Assembly (NCBI GenBank): GCA_934045075.1
Contig: OW203738.1
Location: 4,269,487-4,333,486, forward strand
DNA length: 64,000 nucleotides
Reading direction: 5' to 3'
Origin: Yponomeuta sedellus
Lineage: Eukaryota; Arthropoda; Insecta; Lepidoptera; Yponomeutidae
Both the position numbers and the translations under genes were made by a program. The notes beneath the pieces were generated by a model. It had not been told where the DNA came from. It searched no databases and worked only from the letters and a program-made list of their open reading frames with translations. Below are positions 28,901 through 32,022 of the stretch, in pieces. Numbering within the stretch: the first letter of the stretch is position 1; each line of letters starts with the position of its first letter.

Positions 28901-31525
28901 ATATTAGGGTATGACTTACTTGTGAGCAGGAATTGAATGTAGCCTGCATGTAAGTTTCACTCAGGTAGTAATTTATCTCCTTCACATATTTTTTGTTTGT
29001 TCCTGAAAATAAAACAGAAAATTCCATTAAAACTACTTAAATCCATTTTTATTTTTAATGCACTAACCCGTGCTAAGGAACAAATTTAAAAACCTATTTA
29101 GAGGCTAAAAATTTCACCCATGCCGGGATTCGAACCCGCAACCTCTGGCTATCCGTGCCAGCGCTCTACCAATTGAGCCAATGGGCGACTCACGGCATCA
29201 GTGAAATTTCAAACCTCTTTACACTATTCTCTGTATTACGTACAGGCAGCGACATCTGACTTAAGCAAATTGCATTACTTACAGCCCCGACTACCTACTT
29301 TGCAGTTAGGTTTTACATCGGAACGTAATCGGAACATCGGAGTCGCCCATTGGCTCAATTGGTAGAGCGCTGGCACGGATAGCCAGAGGTTGCGGGTTCG
29401 AATCCCGGCATGGGTGAAATTTTTAGCCTCTAATTAGGTTTTTAAATTTGTTCCTTAGCACGGGTTAGTGCATTAAAATAAAAATAGTATAATAATGTGG
29501 GTACAGTGATATCGTTCCGATGTAAAACCTAACTGCAAAGTAGGTAGTCGGGGCTGTAAGTAATGCAATTTGCTTAAGTCAGATGTCGCTGCCTGTACGT
29601 AATACAGAGAATAGTGTAAAGAGGTTTGAAATTTCACTGATGCCGTGAGTCGCCCATTGGCTCAATTGGTAGAGCGCTGGCACGGATAGCCAGAGGTTGC
29701 GGGTTCGAATCCCGGCATGGGTGAAATTTTTAATCTCTAATTAGGTTTTTAAATTTGTTCCTTAGCACGGGTTAGTGCATTAAAATAAAAATAGTATAAT
29801 AATGTGGGTACAGTGATATCGTTCCGATGTAAAACCTAACTGCAAAGTAGGTAGTCGGGGCTGTAAGTAATGCGATTTGCTTAAGTCAGATGTCGCTGCC
29901 TGTACGTAATACAGAGAATAGTGTAAAGAGGTTTGAAATTTCACTGATGCCGTGAGTCGCCCATTGGCTCAATTGGTAGAGCGCTGGCACGGATAGCCAG
30001 AGGTTGCGGGTTCGAATCCCGGCATGGGTGAAATTTTTAGCCTCTAATTAGGTTTTTAAATAGGTTTTTATACTTAAATCCAACTTCGTAGCATCCGGGA
30101 CTACTTTGCACGATGCGTTTTTTGCAAAAATTGGGTATAATAATCTTAATTAAAACTGTTTTTATACGGATTTATGCTCGTTTATTACATTTTTCCGATG
30201 TTTCGGCACTTTTTCAGGTGCCGTGGTCCCGGATGACTGAGGTGACAGGCGTCTTTTAGAAAGCATTAACGGTTAGTTTACTAACCTCACCTCAGTCATC
30301 CGGGACCACGGCACCTGAAAAAGTGCCGAAACGTCGGAAAATTGTAAAAATGTTATAAACGAGCATAAATCCGTATAAAACAGTTTTAATTATGTCTAGT
30401 GCTCGTGTTAACCTTAGAAAATACCATAATAATCTTCATAATGGTGATAGCTAGTTGTAGAACTGGCACTATAGAACCTTAAAACGGCTCGTTGGTTATA
30501 AACAAATTTTAATGATTTGAAACATACATACTAGTTTGCAATACGAGTGTACAAAAAACATGACAACTAATTAGTTGGCAAAGGAACTTCCACGGAAATG
30601 TGCCTTACATTATTATGATGAACTCTAATTGTATGTAACGGTATATATTTTTGTGAATATTAATGATTCTTAAGGTTGGGTCGAAATGTAATCAGAAATT
30701 ATAGGAAGCATCGTGGCGTGAAACATAGAAAGTATTTTTCATACCACCTGGATGGGATAGAACGGGGTTTTAAAATCACGCTGTAAAATCACACTAGGGT
30801 CAACGACTCTCAAATAAATTATATTTAAATTCGCACTCAAAACGTTTTTTATTTAACACTAGCTGACCCAGCGCACTTCGTACCGCCTAACAGTTTCTTT
30901 AATATGTTTTCTGTCCGTAAGAACCATCCTCGTACTTCAAGGAATATTCTTAGACAAATCGGTACAGCTGCTCTCGAGATTTACGCTTACCAAAAAATTC
31001 AGCGATTCATTTTTATATTATGGATAGATTAAACAGATCAGCGAATTAAAGAACGTTACAAGTCTTCGCCTGTGCAAAGTCTTCCTTCGATACTCAATGA
31101 ACAACTCCAAACTTGCAAACGTCAAACCTTTGGCGTACGGCCTTTTTCTCCACTACACTACGGCCCGAAGGCAGCGGCTTTCACTTTCATGTTACATTGT
31201 AATTTGACATTCTGCAAACAGAATGTAAATTCTTTACGTTGAAATAAATTGAATTTAATCTCACCGTTCACTACTCCGGTGTCGACAACTTGCACGAAGT
31301 CCGCCTGGTTGGGTGAGCAGGTCATGCCGCAGATGTGCTTGTAGAAGTTATCCATGCAGGCCGGGCACCGCGCCAACAGGCCCTCGACGACACGGATGTT
31401 ATTGTCCAGGTTCGTGAGCTGAGCGGCGTCACAACAGGAGTATCCGCCGGCAGCGATATCCGGACAGTACTTCTCGAGGAGCTCCTGTTGACAAGGAGTT
31501 AGCCTTGATGACTTGAGTTTCCCCA
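1888..31525 (-). CDS. NPC1: NPC1-family sterol transporter, spliced gene, 19 exons visible (5' and 3' ends missing)
   Basis: NPC1 is a 13-helix late-endosome/lysosome membrane protein. It takes cholesterol from NPC2 and exports it; in insects it supports dietary sterol uptake, since insects cannot make sterols. Visible in order: cysteine-rich N-terminal domain, proline-rich linker and TM1, TM2, middle luminal domain, TM3-TM7 sterol-sensing domain with [18 protein letters not shown]8, cysteine-containing C-terminal luminal domain with [14 protein letters not shown], and TM9-TM13. Exons (high to low): 31525-31265, 29002-28920, 28403-28197, 26247-26055, 18950-18768, 17969-17691, 16553-16355, 15489-15318, 14111-13850, 12622-12421, 11650-11506, 8860-8805, 8356-8185, 7884-7662, 7115-6978, 6349-5874, 4975-4880, 3824-3630, 1975-1888. 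Every junction has AG/GT and matching phase, total 3630 nt. No internal stop was seen, so the gene looks intact. The signal peptide and lysosomal tail are not found. Paralogue a or b is unresolved. Confidence 0.96.
2027..2275 (-). repeat. R2 short interspersed element, with internal duplication
   Basis: R2 is a family ending near ACTTTCGCCTTTATAATATTAGTGTGATG and containing CCGTTTAGACGTG and CTCCATACCAAATTTTAT. It is common in lepidopteran introns. This copy carries a tandem duplication of about 58 bp (CTGCGGTTTATC...CCCGCAG, 2027-2140). Other copies: 7175-7360, 17465-17645, 45035-45232. Class uncertain (MITE or non-autonomous Helitron). Confidence 0.65.
2276..3489. other. NPC1 intron; weak internal repeats only
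   Basis: AT-rich intron. A degenerate unit of roughly 60 bp recurs at about 2530-2700 (AATTATGC, TAGTAAATGTTCTG) and again near 2990. A short CGAAAGTGAC-type repeat occurs at about 2890 and 2950. No gene. Confidence 0.45.
3490..3560. repeat. GGTATGATA-type low-complexity repeat
   Basis: Irregular iterations of GAGGTATGATA / CGGTATGGTA, immediately beyond the donor of the NPC1 TM11-12 exon. Reading frames across it are spurious. Confidence 0.7.
3630..3824 (-). CDS. NPC1: NPC1 exon, TM11-TM12
   Basis: Sixty-five codons: [40 protein letters not shown] and [12 protein letters not shown]. They match human ISVEFCSHITRAFTV and [22 protein letters not shown] content is much higher than in the introns. 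The acceptor is CTGTTGCAG and the donor CAG|GTGCGG, phase 0. Confidence 0.97.
3855..4219. mobile_element. M1 MITE derivative with a nested inverted repeat
   Basis: Has M1 termini (GCTTAGTGCGAGTTT at 3859, ACTCGCACTAAGCACTC at 4203) and about 85 bp of M1 interior on the left side. The middle is replaced by another inverted-repeat segment whose ends read TCTATTTATACTTGTCCA and TGGACAAGTAAGAATAAATA. It is either a composite or one MITE inside another. Confidence 0.6.
4250..4406 (+). pseudogene. Decayed LINE reverse-transcriptase ORF tail
   Basis: One frame reads [20 protein letters not shown], then [19 protein letters not shown], and stops. This resembles the C-terminal 'LFNxLPxxxRxxxTFKxxLK' tail of non-LTR reverse-transcriptase ORFs. 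It is only about 45 residues and has no start, so it is a 5'-truncated fragment. Similarity is judged from memory. Confidence 0.4.
4880..4975 (-). CDS. NPC1: NPC1 exon, TM10-TM11
   Basis: Thirty-two codons in phase 0: [20 protein letters not shown] and [12 protein letters not shown], matching human [20 protein letters not shown]. The acceptor is TGTTCCAG and the donor CTT|GTAAGT. Confidence 0.96.
5128..5330 (+). mobile_element. tRNA-derived SINE, family A
   Basis: The head is tRNA-like: A-box-like TGGCGCAGCGGTAGCGC and B-box GGTTCGAGCCC. The tail contains GGTCTTGGATGTTTACATGT and CACAGGGTATCCTAGTGTGG. Minus-strand copies occur at 16975-17180 and (broken) 23995-24125. The shared non-tRNA tail shows this is a SINE and not a working tRNA gene. 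Confidence 0.8.
5331..5780. other. NPC1 intron, nothing recognised
   Basis: AT-rich. One reading frame at 5437-5697 has no recognisable motif and is not counted as a gene. Confidence 0.4.
5874..6349 (-). CDS. NPC1: NPC1 exon, C-terminal luminal domain core and TM9
   Basis: The longest exon (476 nt). It encodes [60 protein letters not shown] and [20 protein letters not shown], then TM9 [19 protein letters not shown]. Human counterparts are [20 protein letters not shown] and [15 protein letters not shown]. The acceptor is TGTCCACAG and the donor CTG|GTTAGT, phase 0. Confidence 0.97.
6484..6700 (+). mobile_element. tRNA-derived SINE, family C
   Basis: Head TTAGCTCAGTTGGAAAGAGC and B-box GGTTCGAATCC, with CGCCC/GGGTG acceptor-like ends. 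It is flanked by the family's leader GAGGTTCGAAATTTCACTGA and tail TTTTTAGCCTCTAAATAGG. The anticodon-position loop is ACGGATA, lacking the usual U33, so it is not a functional tRNA. Family C also forms the arrays at 29.0-30.1 and 34.2-36.0 kb. Confidence 0.8.
6804..6851. repeat. Perfect 19-bp inverted repeat
   Basis: CCCGCCACTCACTACCCGT at 6804-6822 pairs with 6833-6851 across a 10-nt loop. GC-rich hairpin in an AT-rich intron, next to a SINE. Confidence 0.85.
6978..7115 (-). CDS. NPC1: NPC1 exon, C-terminal luminal domain
   Basis: Encodes [39 protein letters not shown] and CPNDHS. Human has [20 protein letters not shown] and SSCC here. N-glycosylation sequons NET and NAS are present. The acceptor is TTGTACCAG and the donor TCT G|GTGAGT. 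Confidence 0.95.
7175..7360 (-). repeat. R2 short interspersed element
   Basis: A copy of the R2 family, with ACCCGCGG start, CCCACGGGAATAACATATTT, GGTTTAGATGTG and an ACTTTCGCCTTTATAACATT end. It lies in the intron between two C-terminal-domain exons of NPC1. Confidence 0.65.
7363..7661. other. NPC1 intron, nothing recognised
   Basis: No gene or named repeat seen. It includes a modestly GC-rich stretch at 7500-7560. Confidence 0.4.
7662..7884 (-). CDS. NPC1: NPC1 exon, start of C-terminal luminal domain
   Basis: Encodes [20 protein letters not shown], then [20 protein letters not shown] and [15 protein letters not shown]. It matches human [20 protein letters not shown] and GPPVYFVLEEGHDY. 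The acceptor is CCGTCAG and the donor TCG G|GTTAGT, phase 1. Confidence 0.96.
8185..8356 (-). CDS. NPC1: NPC1 exon, cytosolic loop and TM8
   Basis: With the preceding codon it reads [10 protein letters not shown], as human RLDIFCCVRG. It continues [20 protein letters not shown] and the TM8 helix [15 protein letters not shown]. The acceptor is CCGCAAG and the donor GCG|GTGAGT, phase 0. Confidence 0.95.
8357..8804. other. NPC1 intron, nothing recognised
   Basis: Ordinary AT-rich intron between the TM7 micro-exon and the TM8 exon. Two minus-strand frames here have no motif and are discounted. Confidence 0.5.
8805..8860 (-). CDS. NPC1: NPC1 micro-exon, end of TM7
   Basis: Only 56 nt. It encodes [18 protein letters not shown], equivalent to human ITCFVSLLGLDIKRQEKN. 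The acceptor is TTTCAG and the donor AACCG|GTAAGT, phase 2. It is identified from flanking exon phases and the TCFVxLL motif. Confidence 0.93.
8977..9441 (-). mobile_element. Penelope-like retroelement fragment with 40-bp inverted termini
   Basis: A perfect 40-bp inverted repeat (8991-9030 with 9402-9441; contains GTCCGGATTTACTTACGGG) encloses a minus-strand frame at 9121-9399. The frame starts [20 protein letters not shown] followed by PAWKPVL. That motif is what I remember at the C-terminus of insect GIY-YIG/reverse-transcriptase (Penelope-like) proteins. AATTAATTATA(A)CTTT occurs at both flanks, a possible target duplication. A related 112-bp piece is at 60523-60634. Confidence 0.6.
9443..9629. 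other. NPC1 intron, nothing recognised
   Basis: Mixed-composition sequence between the Penelope-like fragment and the 44-bp array. No feature identified. Confidence 0.4.
9633..11505 (-). repeat. 44-bp minisatellite built from an NPC1 exon end and its 5' splice site
   Basis: Forty-three occurrences of GTCACCTGCAG (sense CTGCAG|GTGAC), counting the authentic exon end at 11506. By interval arithmetic there is one of 49 bp at the far end, four of 43 bp and thirty-seven of 44 bp. In the gene's sense each unit holds the exon bases coding LLVDFLLQ, the donor GTGACT and the first intron bases GGTTGCTAGGCGCG. Subtypes: GGAGGAAGTCC (like the exon), AGAGGAAGTCC (43 bp), AAGGAAGTCC, and AAGGAAGTTC, which dominates about 10629-11490. 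The array occupies the intron immediately after the exon. It is non-coding as spliced. Confidence 0.95.
11506..11650 (-). CDS. NPC1: NPC1 exon, sterol-sensing domain TM6-TM7
   Basis: Forty-eight codons: [38 protein letters not shown] and [10 protein letters not shown], matching human [20 protein letters not shown] and IDFLLQ. The acceptor is CGCCAG. The donor CTGCAG|GTGACT has C rather than G at +5, so it is a weak site. It is followed at once by 42 further copies of the same exon end plus donor (9633-11505). Reading into the intron would add VTGC and then a stop. Confidence 0.95.
11651..11976. other. NPC1 intron with a short dispersed motif
   Basis: 11745-11860 (GAATTTGGGTAGCGTCTGCT, GCTCGGCAGTCG) resembles 39455-39540, so it is a low-copy dispersed repeat. 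Nothing else seen. Confidence 0.4.
11977..12034. repeat. 22-bp GC-rich inverted repeat
   Basis: Arms 11977-11998 and 12013-12034 are exact complements (core GCCTGCGTGCGTGGGTGC), with a 14-nt loop of GTGCGTGC. Probably arisen within a GTGC/ACAT simple repeat. Confidence 0.8.
12095..12245 (-). pseudogene. NPC1: Decayed copy 2 of the NPC1 TM5 exon (3' half)
   Basis: A second, more diverged copy in tandem. It has CGCTCAGGGACCGTCTCATT (exon CTCCGGGACGGTCTCGTT), GTGTAAAGATGTTCTCAACT and CTCCATGATGACAAGCG (exon CTCCACGATGATGAGCG). Spacing between the three copies is about 160 bp. Frame is lost. A GTAAAT sits where the donor would be. Confidence 0.75.
12257..12400 (-). pseudogene. NPC1: Decayed copy 1 of the NPC1 TM5 exon (3' half)
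   Basis: Aligns base by base, with scattered changes and small gaps, to the 3' half of exon 12421-12622. Shared forward-strand pieces include CCAATATGC, GACGCCGTCC (exon GTCGCCGCCC), CGCTGGTT, CACCAGTATGAAGATGTT and GGTATGA. Indels break the frame, and the donor has changed from GTAAGT to CTAAGT, so it cannot act as an exon. It lies directly downstream (in gene sense) of the real exon. Confidence 0.85.
12421..12622 (-). CDS. NPC1: NPC1 exon, sterol-sensing domain TM4-TM5
   Basis: Encodes [20 protein letters not shown], then [20 protein letters not shown] and [34 protein letters not shown] is the most conserved block of the sterol-sensing domain; the proline equivalent to human P691 is present. 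The acceptor is CCCGCAG and the donor AGGAC|GTAAGT. The 3' half of this exon has two decayed duplicate copies just downstream in the intron (12095-12400). Confidence 0.97.
12623..13020. other. NPC1 intron, nothing recognised
   Basis: AT-rich. A short stretch near 12890-12960 (CCGCAGGTAGCGGCTTTCA) is shared with 31160-31215, so a dispersed repeat is likely. No gene. Confidence 0.4.
13021..13124. repeat. Long perfect hairpin (38-bp arms, 1-nt centre)
   Basis: 13033-13070 and 13072-13109 are exact reverse complements (core AAAAGGGTGTTAGTAACAAT). Imperfect extension (CGAACAACTAAG / CTAAGTTGTTCG) takes it to about 50 bp per arm. In the NPC1 pre-mRNA it would fold as a stable hairpin. Likely a foldback or MITE remnant. 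Confidence 0.85.
13110..13589. other. NPC1 intron, nothing recognised
   Basis: AT-rich, no supported feature. A minus-strand frame at 13156-13347 is low-complexity. Confidence 0.4.
13590..13800 (-). mobile_element. tRNA-derived SINE, family D
   Basis: Minus-strand tRNA-like head: reverse of CGGGTTCAAACCC (B-box) and GCTCCGCTAGAAC. The leader (TTTCCTTCACAGTTAGTGAG) is typical of noctuid-type SINEs. The GCGTTCTACCGCTCCGCTAG segment is duplicated in tandem at 13748 and 13778. Confidence 0.65.
13850..14111 (-). CDS. NPC1: NPC1 exon, end of middle luminal domain and TM3
   Basis: Begins [20 protein letters not shown], contains [16 protein letters not shown], then the TM3 helix [20 protein letters not shown] and the cytosolic [15 protein letters not shown]. 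Human NPC1 has [19 protein letters not shown] and RRLLVDSKVSLGIAG at this place. The acceptor is TCTTGCAG and the donor GGG G|GTGAGT, phase 1. It opens the sterol-sensing domain. Confidence 0.97.
14112..14819. other. NPC1 intron, nothing recognised
   Basis: AT-rich, with a short TCTATCTATC run at 14290. No feature supported. Confidence 0.4.
14820..14945 (+). mobile_element. Penelope-like terminal segment (hairpin + GAAACGTCGG)
   Basis: Contains GGCA-loop-TGCC followed directly by GAAACGTCGGGAAATAA (14843-14877). A tail with AATAATCGCGATTAGACC and TTTAATATATGAGTATCGCG follows. The same head and tail recur at 51690-51810, and the tail alone at 6868-6925 and 48470-48580. GAAACGTC junctions are, from memory, typical of Penelope-like element termini. 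Confidence 0.5.
14946..15245 (-). repeat. R1 interspersed repeat
   Basis: R1 copy running GCGCTCGTGGCCTAG to CAGTGGGGACATATAAAGG, directly abutting the Penelope-like tail. It lies just downstream of the donor of an NPC1 exon (15318) in gene sense. Confidence 0.75.
15318..15489 (-). CDS. NPC1: NPC1 exon, middle luminal domain
   Basis: Encodes [24 protein letters not shown] and [18 protein letters not shown]. This corresponds to human [20 protein letters not shown] and ATALVITFPVNN. The acceptor follows a CCCCCGCAG tract; the donor GAGAAG|GTGCGC is weak but gives the right phase. A SINE-like repeat starts about 70 bp downstream in the intron, so a long reading frame running through both is an artefact. 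Confidence 0.95.
15490..16354. other. NPC1 intron, nothing recognised
   Basis: AT-rich; several A/T runs. No gene or named repeat. Confidence 0.45.
16355..16553 (-). CDS. NPC1: NPC1 exon, middle luminal domain
   Basis: Encodes [20 protein letters not shown], with the LQDICxAPL motif of the NPC1 middle luminal domain. It continues [19 protein letters not shown] and ends [11 protein letters not shown] is a possible N-glycosylation site. The acceptor is TTGCCAG and the donor TCGAG|GTGGGT, phase 2, restoring an arginine with the next exon. Confidence 0.95.
16554..16970. other. NPC1 intron, nothing recognised
   Basis: No feature recognised; short GGAAATGGAATTGGATATTGG simple iteration at 16750. 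Confidence 0.4.
16975..17185 (-). mobile_element. tRNA-derived SINE, family A
   Basis: Minus-strand copy of the 5128 element: CACACTAGGATACCCTGTGT, CATGTAAACATCCAAGACC and the B-box GGGATTCGAACCC. Confidence 0.8.
17465..17645 (+). repeat. R2 short interspersed element
   Basis: Plus-strand copy: ACACTAATATTATAAAGGCT start, TTCTTCACGTCTAAACGGCT, GGTATGGAGTTAGCTG, and GATAAACCGCGG end. It ends about 50 bp from the NPC1 donor at 17690. Confidence 0.65.
17691..17969 (-). CDS. NPC1: NPC1 exon, TM2 and start of middle luminal domain
   Basis: Encodes the end of TM2 and the strongly conserved [17 protein letters not shown], then [18 protein letters not shown], which matches human VTTNPVDLWSAPSSQAR and YFDQHFGPFFRTEQLII. 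It continues through [20 protein letters not shown]. The acceptor is CCGGCAG and the donor GAA G|GTAAGA, phase 1. Confidence 0.97.
18005..18200 (-). mobile_element. tRNA-derived SINE, family C
   Basis: Minus-strand copy with CCCATGCCGGGATTCAAACC, CCAACTGAGCTAATAGGCGA and leader TCAGTGAAATTTCGAACCTC. Confidence 0.8.
18225..18455 (-). repeat. R1 repeat, diverged copy
   Basis: Diverged R1: AAAGCACGTTAACCAGTTAG, TAAGCCAAGTCAGAGGCC, CCCCCGTGGTGGAGTACG. It lacks the first quarter. Confidence 0.6.
18768..18950 (-). CDS. NPC1: NPC1 exon, cytosolic segment into TM2
   Basis: Encodes a variable acidic cytosolic stretch ([13 protein letters not shown]) and then [22 protein letters not shown], the start of TM2. 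It joins the next exon as [14 protein letters not shown]. The acceptor is CCTAGCAG and the donor TGTG|GTGAGG. The match to human [21 protein letters not shown] is clear in RW(W)G and the Arg-Pro before the helix. The preceding intron (26054-18951) is 7.1 kb and full of repeats. Confidence 0.92.
18951..20774. other. NPC1 intron; scattered repeat scraps
   Basis: Mostly unrecognised AT-rich intron. 19120-19170 (CAGCCCACTGCTGCCCACTG) and 20550-20600 (CGTCCACTGCCGGACATAGG) are scraps of the common lepidopteran 'ACTGCTGGACATAGGC' repeat. No gene. Confidence 0.5.
20775..21128 (-). repeat. R1 interspersed repeat, near full length
   Basis: Complete R1 copy (given on its tail-defined strand). It has the diagnostic ACTTCTGACAGTAAGGCC and GCTTCGCAAGGCACGTTAAG blocks and ends GAAGCGCTCGTGGCCTAG. 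Confidence 0.75.
21142..22397. repeat. 1.2-kb segment bounded by 40-bp direct repeats
   Basis: ATAATTGAGTTAACAACGCA plus CAGAAATCCA at 21151-21181 recurs at 22367-22397 (whole match about 40 bp with one change). Between them lies an unusually GC-rich stretch (21530-21680) with frames but no motif I recognise, and an (AAT)n run at 22268-22290. It could be an insertion with terminal direct repeats. Confidence 0.45.
22398..23480. other. NPC1 intron, nothing recognised
   Basis: No gene or named repeat identified. A minus-strand frame at 23219-23419 has no motif. Confidence 0.4.
23610..23975 (-). repeat. R1 repeat, variant subfamily
   Basis: R1 copy with a distinct 3' part (GTAGGTTAACCTTCGTGATC, GGCTACGAGC) shared with 36610-36722. 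Nested in the TIR element. Confidence 0.65.
23995..24125 (-). mobile_element. Truncated SINE family A
   Basis: CACACTAGGATACCCTGTGT, AACGTCCAAGACCTAGG, GGTTCAAACCCGGGACC. It breaks off inside the tRNA-like head. Confidence 0.7.
24214..26054. other. NPC1 intron, AT-rich, nothing recognised
   Basis: Long AT-rich stretch. Plus-strand frames at 24884-25204 and 25811-26074 lack recognisable motifs. No gene supported. Confidence 0.45.
26055..26247 (-). CDS. NPC1: NPC1 exon, linker and first transmembrane helix
   Basis: Begins [15 protein letters not shown], the end of the cysteine-rich domain, then a proline-rich linker ([11 protein letters not shown]). The hydrophobic segment [17 protein letters not shown] follows as TM1, with [10 protein letters not shown] on the cytosolic side. 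The donor is GTC G|GTGAGT, phase 1. The order cysteine motif, polyproline, TM1 is the standard NPC1 arrangement. Confidence 0.95.
26250..28196. other. NPC1 intron, AT-rich
   Basis: 26320-26420 (TTTTTACTCTTTCACGTAAA, GGATTTTAATGAAACTTTAC) looks like a scrap of a common lepidopteran short repeat. 26690-26780 is an AATTTAATTTAAT-type low-complexity run. The rest is unrecognised. Confidence 0.45.
28197..28403 (-). CDS. NPC1: NPC1 exon, N-terminal domain end
   Basis: Sixty-nine codons in phase 0 at both ends. They begin [15 protein letters not shown], contain [12 protein letters not shown] and PFQINY, and end CSEGSG. They correspond to human [21 protein letters not shown] through the following beta hairpin. 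The acceptor is ATTCCAG and the donor GGA|GTGAGT. Confidence 0.95.
28435..28520. repeat. R4 dispersed repeat fragment
   Basis: CACGCCTGTATCCC...TTCATCAACGTTCAT...GCACGCAC is shared with 38142-38240. Related GTGGCAAGTGG...GGATACAGG pieces occur at 47535-47610, 48146-48190, 50448-50500 and 52205-52275. Confidence 0.5.
28550..28800. mobile_element. Rearranged SINE family C copy
   Basis: A minus-strand copy whose tRNA-like part is scrambled (ACCTCTGGTTAGCGAGAGGT forms a small hairpin). It is followed by a plus-strand piece GAGGTCGCGGGTTCGAGACC. Looks like a collapsed inverted pair. Confidence 0.55.
28920..29002 (-). CDS. NPC1: NPC1 exon, N-terminal domain
   Basis: Short 83-nt exon with acceptor TTTTCAG and donor CAA|GTAAGT. 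It encodes [18 protein letters not shown] followed by [10 protein letters not shown]. This matches the helix of the human domain written ELQYYVGQSFANAMYNAC. Phase in 1, phase out 0. It is too short to stand out as an ORF and is identified by the splice sites and the conserved YY, N and C positions. Confidence 0.93.
29040..30065. mobile_element. SINE C array: one minus copy, three plus copies
   Basis: A minus-strand unit (29040-29330) is followed head-to-head by three tandem plus units of about 308 bp (tRNA-like heads at about 29342, 29649, 29957). Each unit carries the leader with GTAGTCGGGGCTGTAAGTAA, the tRNA-like head and tail TTTGTTCCTTAGCACGGGTT. Units differ by only a few bases. It lies in the intron between the first two visible NPC1 exons. 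Confidence 0.85.
30145..30400. mobile_element. Large inverted repeat, Penelope-like termini head to head
   Basis: About 100 bp at 30145-30250 (ACGGATTTATGCTCGTTTAT, TTTCGGCACTTTTTCAGGTG) returns inverted at 30285-30395. Each arm has GGCAC-loop-GTGCC followed by GAAAC(G/A)TCGG. A scrap of the outer tail is at 37425-37480. Confidence 0.7.
30401..31264. other. NPC1 intron, nothing recognised
   Basis: AT-rich. 31160-31215 shares a stretch with 12890-12960. No gene. Confidence 0.4.
31265..31525 (-). CDS. NPC1: NPC1 exon, N-terminal cholesterol-binding domain
   Basis: Encodes 86 full codons. They align with the human NPC1 N-terminal domain around LCCDVRQL and CELTCSP; here the motifs are [18 protein letters not shown] and [13 protein letters not shown]. 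The spacing of the conserved disulphide cysteines is kept. The acceptor AG is at 31527-31526, chosen because it restores the residue just before KLKSSRLTP; the upstream sequence has a modest pyrimidine tract, so this start is slightly less certain than the others. The donor is G|GTGAGA at 31264, phase 1. An upstream exon must supply the signal peptide and first cysteines, and I did not find it in 31.5-64 kb. Confidence 0.93.
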
Positions 31526-31918
31526 CTTATTGGGAATTGAGAATTTCGCTAAGTAAATAGTTAAGTGTACTGCTGGCCCTTCGAATTCCTCAGAAAAGAA
31601 CCAGACAGAGCATTAACGGGGAGGGGTAAAAAATTACGAAATTCGTGTGACGTAACGGGTGGCCCTTGAGGACCATCATTAAAATATTGTCAATGAATCA
31701 TACAGCAATCATGGTTGCCCAAGAGGTTATCTGAAACGCTATCGCAGGCTTATTCCCGGACACTGAGCGATCGTGAATTAGTGATTCATTTATTGTACAC
31801 AACTCTACTTGTTTGTGAGTGATGTGTTGTTTTTGTCTGGACCTTGTGGGCACCAGTATTTTGTTTATCTGCCGACAGTTTCTATAAGTGTGGTGTGTTC
31901 TTGTAATGTTTACTATAA

Positions 31919-32022
31919 AATAACCCGGACTTGGCCCCGTGGTGGAAAAGGCCCTATCCTTCCTGCGATGCATGAAGAGACCCGTGTCCCAGTAGTGGGG
32001 ACATACAAAGGGCGGATATCAC
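31919..32022 (-). repeat. R1 repeat, 3' end only
   Basis: Only the tail: ACCCGGACTTGGCCCC, CCTTCCTGCGATGCATGAAG, CAGTAGTGGGGACATACAAA. A 5'-truncated copy, as expected of a reverse-transcribed element. Confidence 0.65.

Noticed and set aside
29342..29415. Functional tRNA genes (also 6595, 18110, 44617 and others)
   Set aside because: All carry the same SINE tail and leader, the anticodon loop lacks U33, and many are truncated. They are SINE heads.
30195..30340. Active hammerhead ribozymes
   Set aside because: The CUGANGA core is not intact and no proper stem II is seen. Kept only as a possible decayed Penelope-like structure.
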